From contig CAZGTM010000103.1 of NCBI GenBank assembly GCA_964528595.1, positions 1-9,190 of the forward strand: DNA of 9,190 bases. The letters are read 5' to 3'. The notes beneath the pieces are model-generated. The model worked only from the letters and a program-made list of their open reading frames with translations, did not search any database and had not been told where the DNA came from. Positions 5,907-9,190 of this stretch are shown one piece after another. The DNA is from CAYFKJ01 sp964528595 (GTDB lineage Bacteria; Pseudomonadota; Alphaproteobacteria; UBA2966). Every line of letters starts with the position of its first letter. Positions within the stretch are counted from its first letter, which is position 1. Made by a program: the position numbers and the translations under genes.

Positions 5907-6369
5907 ACCGATCTTGAGCCAGGACATTCCCGACGGCTTCCGGCTGCTGAAAACCAACGGCGGATTTTTCGAATTCGTCGGCCCGGTCTACGCCCGCCTC
6001 GATGAGGGGACGATGTCGCTCGGCTTCCGGGTCGAGAAACAGCACGCCAATCCGGTTGGCATCTGCCACGGCGGCATGCTCATGACGGTGGCTGACATGC
6101 AGCTCGGTTTCGGCAGCCTGGCCGGCCTCCGGGTCTGGGAGTTCTACCCGACCATCAACATGACGTCCGACTTCGTGGCGCCGGCCAAGCTCGGTGATTG
6201 GGTGCACGGCGAGGCCGAGGTCATCCGGGCCACGCGCAACCTGGTTTTCGCCAGCTGCGTCCTGATGGTGGGCGACGAGCCTGTCATGCGGGCGAGCGGC
6301 GTGCTCAAACGCGGCAATCCGGACGGCGGCGAGGTTGATATCGACCGCTTCTTCGTCGACGGCAGCTGA
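5899..6369 (+). CDS. PaaI-like hotdog-fold thioesterase, single domain
   Basis: A 156-residue protein of the PaaI/4HBT acyl-CoA thioesterase superfamily, probably cytoplasmic; the substrate is unknown. The signature N51-x2-GICHGG (54-59) followed by D66 in VADMQLG matches the Asn, His-Gly-Gly and Asp positions of the active-site helix in PaaI and human THEM2. The second half (TINMTSDFVAP, 85-95; EVIRATRNLVFASC, 107-120) is typical of the hotdog beta-sheet. The start is GTG at 5899, supported by GGAAG (5889-5893) five bases upstream and an 8-base overlap with pheT, so translation is probably coupled. It aligns without gaps from about residue 28 to 138 with both halves of the next protein. The family is confident; the biological role is not known. 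Confidence 0.88.
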   Translation: MDKPILSQDIPDGFRLLKTNGGFFEFVGPVYARLDEGTMSLGFRVEKQHANPVGICHGGMLMTVADMQLGFGSLAGLRVWEFYPTINMTSDFVAPAKLGDWVHGEAEVIRATRNLVFASCVLMVGDEPVMRASGVLKRGNPDGGEVDIDRFFVDGS

Positions 6370-6374
6370 GACAC

Positions 6375-7304
6375 ATGGACGTGACGTCTCCGCAGGAATT
6401 CGGACAGGGATTTCAGCCTCTCACCGTCGTGCCGGACAGCTTCCTGGCGGCCAACGGCCCGTTCATGGGGCGCGTCGAGGCCGACGAATTTCGCATCGGG
6501 CTCGAGATTATCCCTGAGCACGCCAACGCCGGCGGCATCTGCCACGGCGGCATGATGATGGGCGTGGCCGACACGCAGCTCGTCATCGGCGGCATGATCA
6601 GATTGCAGGATTCGCGTCCGCTGGTGACGATCAACACCACCTTCGACTTCATCCGGCCCGGCCTCATCGGCGGCTGGCTCGAAGGATCGACCCGCGTCAT
6701 CCGCAGCACCCGCAACACGGTGTTCGCCGAAAGCCTGATGACGGTGGACGGCGAGACGGCATTGCGCGCCAGCGGCATTTTCCGGCGCAGCGATCTGCCG
6801 CCGCTCGAACTTGACGCCTTTCTCTGCAACCGGACCGAATCGCGTGAGGTACCGCGCGGCGATCCCAATCCGCCGGAGGGTTTCCGCGAAGTCAGCATTC
6901 CTGGAGAGTTCCTCGCCGTCAACGGCCCCTTGTATCTCGACCTGACGGATGAGCACGCCCATTTGGGATTGCGCATCGAAGACCGGCATTGCAACAGTTC
7001 CGGCATCTGCCACGGCGGTTCCTTGATGATGCTGGCGGACATCCAGCTTGCGGTGGGGTCGAAATTTCGCACCGGCAAGCTCGAATTCATGCCGACCATC
7101 CATTTCGCCTGTGATTTCCTCAAACCCGTGCGGACCGGGAATTGGCTGACCGGCCGGACCCGGGTGATCCGCCAGTCGCGCAACTACAATTTCGCCGAGT
7201 GCCTTCTGTTCGTCGATGGTGAACCCGTGCTGCGCGCCAACGGCATCAACAAGCGCACCAGCAATTCGTTCGATTTCGCCGAGCTGGAAACGCTGTTTGT
7301 TTGA
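6375..7304 (+). CDS. Tandem double hotdog-fold thioesterase-like protein
   Basis: A 309-residue protein made of two PaaI-like hotdog domains in a row (about 12-140 and 169-296) joined by a linker that includes an acidic and proline-rich segment. Each half carries the full signature: N51, GICHGG (54-59), D66 in the first, and N207, GICHGG (210-215), D222 in the second. By hand alignment the halves share roughly 50 of 111 residues without any gap, at an exact 156-residue offset, and each is similarly close to the upstream single-domain protein. This suggests tandem duplication followed by fusion. No signal peptide or membrane segment is seen. The ATG lies five bases after the previous stop, with only a weak ribosome binding motif (TGAGA). 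Thioester hydrolysis is the likely chemistry; the substrate is unknown, and it could also be a binding protein. Confidence 0.87.
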   Translation: MDVTSPQEFGQGFQPLTVVPDSFLAANGPFMGRVEADEFRIGLEIIPEHANAGGICHGGMMMGVADTQLVIGGMIRLQDSRPLVTINTTFDFIRPGLIGGWLEGSTRVIRSTRNTVFAESLMTVDGETALRASGIFRRSDLPPLELDAFLCNRTESREVPRGDPNPPEGFREVSIPGEFLAVNGPLYLDLTDEHAHLGLRIEDRHCNSSGICHGGSLMMLADIQLAVGSKFRTGKLEFMPTIHFACDFLKPVRTGNWLTGRTRVIRQSRNYNFAECLLFVDGEPVLRANGINKRTSNSFDFAELETLFV

Positions 7305-7311
7305 ACCCCCG

Positions 7312-7317
7312 CATAAT
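7312..7317 (+). promoter_or_regulatory. Possible -10 element in front of lepA
   Basis: CATAAT matches five of six bases of the -10 consensus in the 31-base gap before lepA. No good -35 sequence lies at the right distance upstream, so this may be chance. If used, transcription would start around 7324, only about a dozen bases before the lepA ATG. Confidence 0.2.
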
Positions 7318-7335
7318 GCTAAACCAAGCGCCCTG

Positions 7336-9138
<1,803 letters not shown>

Positions 9139-9144
9139 GCGCGC

Positions 9145-9190
9145 CTAGGCTGGGTGGTCCTTGCCCTCCCGGTTGGAGCCGAAGACCAGC
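9145..9190 (-). CDS. 3' end of a probable convergent gene, cut by the window edge
   Basis: On the minus strand, the last 14 codons before a TAG at 9147-9145 read LVFGSNREGKDHPA, and 13 of the 14 third positions are G or C, as in the neighbouring real genes. That pattern and the tight convergent packing with lepA (six bases between stop codons) suggest the C-terminus of a gene entering from the right. The fragment is too short to name a family, and a chance open frame in GC-rich DNA remains possible. Confidence 0.4.
   Translation of the reverse strand, partial: LVFGSNREGKDHPA

Noticed and set aside
9139..9190. lepB or another plus-strand gene after lepA
   Set aside because: No start codon with a ribosome binding site appears in the remaining bases, and the minus-strand frame has the better codon pattern.

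Overview
The window reads as chromosomal core-gene territory of a GC-rich bacterium, most likely an alphaproteobacterium (Rhodospirillales-like). That placement is inferred from the strong preference for G or C at third codon positions, the order rpmI-rplT-pheS-pheT without infC in front, and a short cation-transporter type familiar from that class. No tRNA, rRNA, CRISPR array, insertion sequence or intact mobile element was recognised.

Layout. Positions 1-511 hold no confident gene: a strong hairpin terminator (20-51, best read on the minus strand) and an AT-rich, repeat-bearing stretch. Positions 512-1461 (minus strand) carry a two-gene metal-homeostasis operon: an ArsR/SmtB-type regulator with a complete alpha5-type zinc-sensing motif, followed with a 4-base overlap by a short six-helix cation diffusion facilitator (CDF). 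A sigma70-like promoter (1496-1523) and a 28-base near-palindromic operator (1472-1499) overlap each other upstream of the regulator, as expected for metal-relieved autorepression.

From about 1569 everything runs on the plus strand. A promoter at 1569-1597 and a roughly 105-base leader precede rpmI (L35) and rplT (L20). A rho-independent terminator then sits only 14 bases before the pheS start, in a 121-base gap rich in hairpins. pheS and pheT (the two subunits of phenylalanyl-tRNA synthetase) overlap by 4 bases. pheT overlaps by 8 bases a 156-residue hotdog-fold thioesterase-like gene, which is followed 5 bases later by a 309-residue protein made of two more copies of the same domain. lepA (elongation factor 4) follows after 31 bases. 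At the right edge the last codons of a probable convergent minus-strand gene end in a 12-base palindrome that also contains the lepA stop codon.

The plus-strand block is mainly translation machinery (two large-subunit ribosomal proteins, PheRS, EF4). Embedded in it, and probably translationally coupled to pheT, is an array of three paralogous PaaI-like hotdog domains in two genes, all with complete active-site signatures. That array is the least ordinary part of the window. Next are a CDF transporter whose predicted metal site has Cys in place of the usual His, and two candidate RNA control regions in front of rpmI and pheS. I see no convincing wholly new system; these are specific, checkable oddities in an otherwise housekeeping region.
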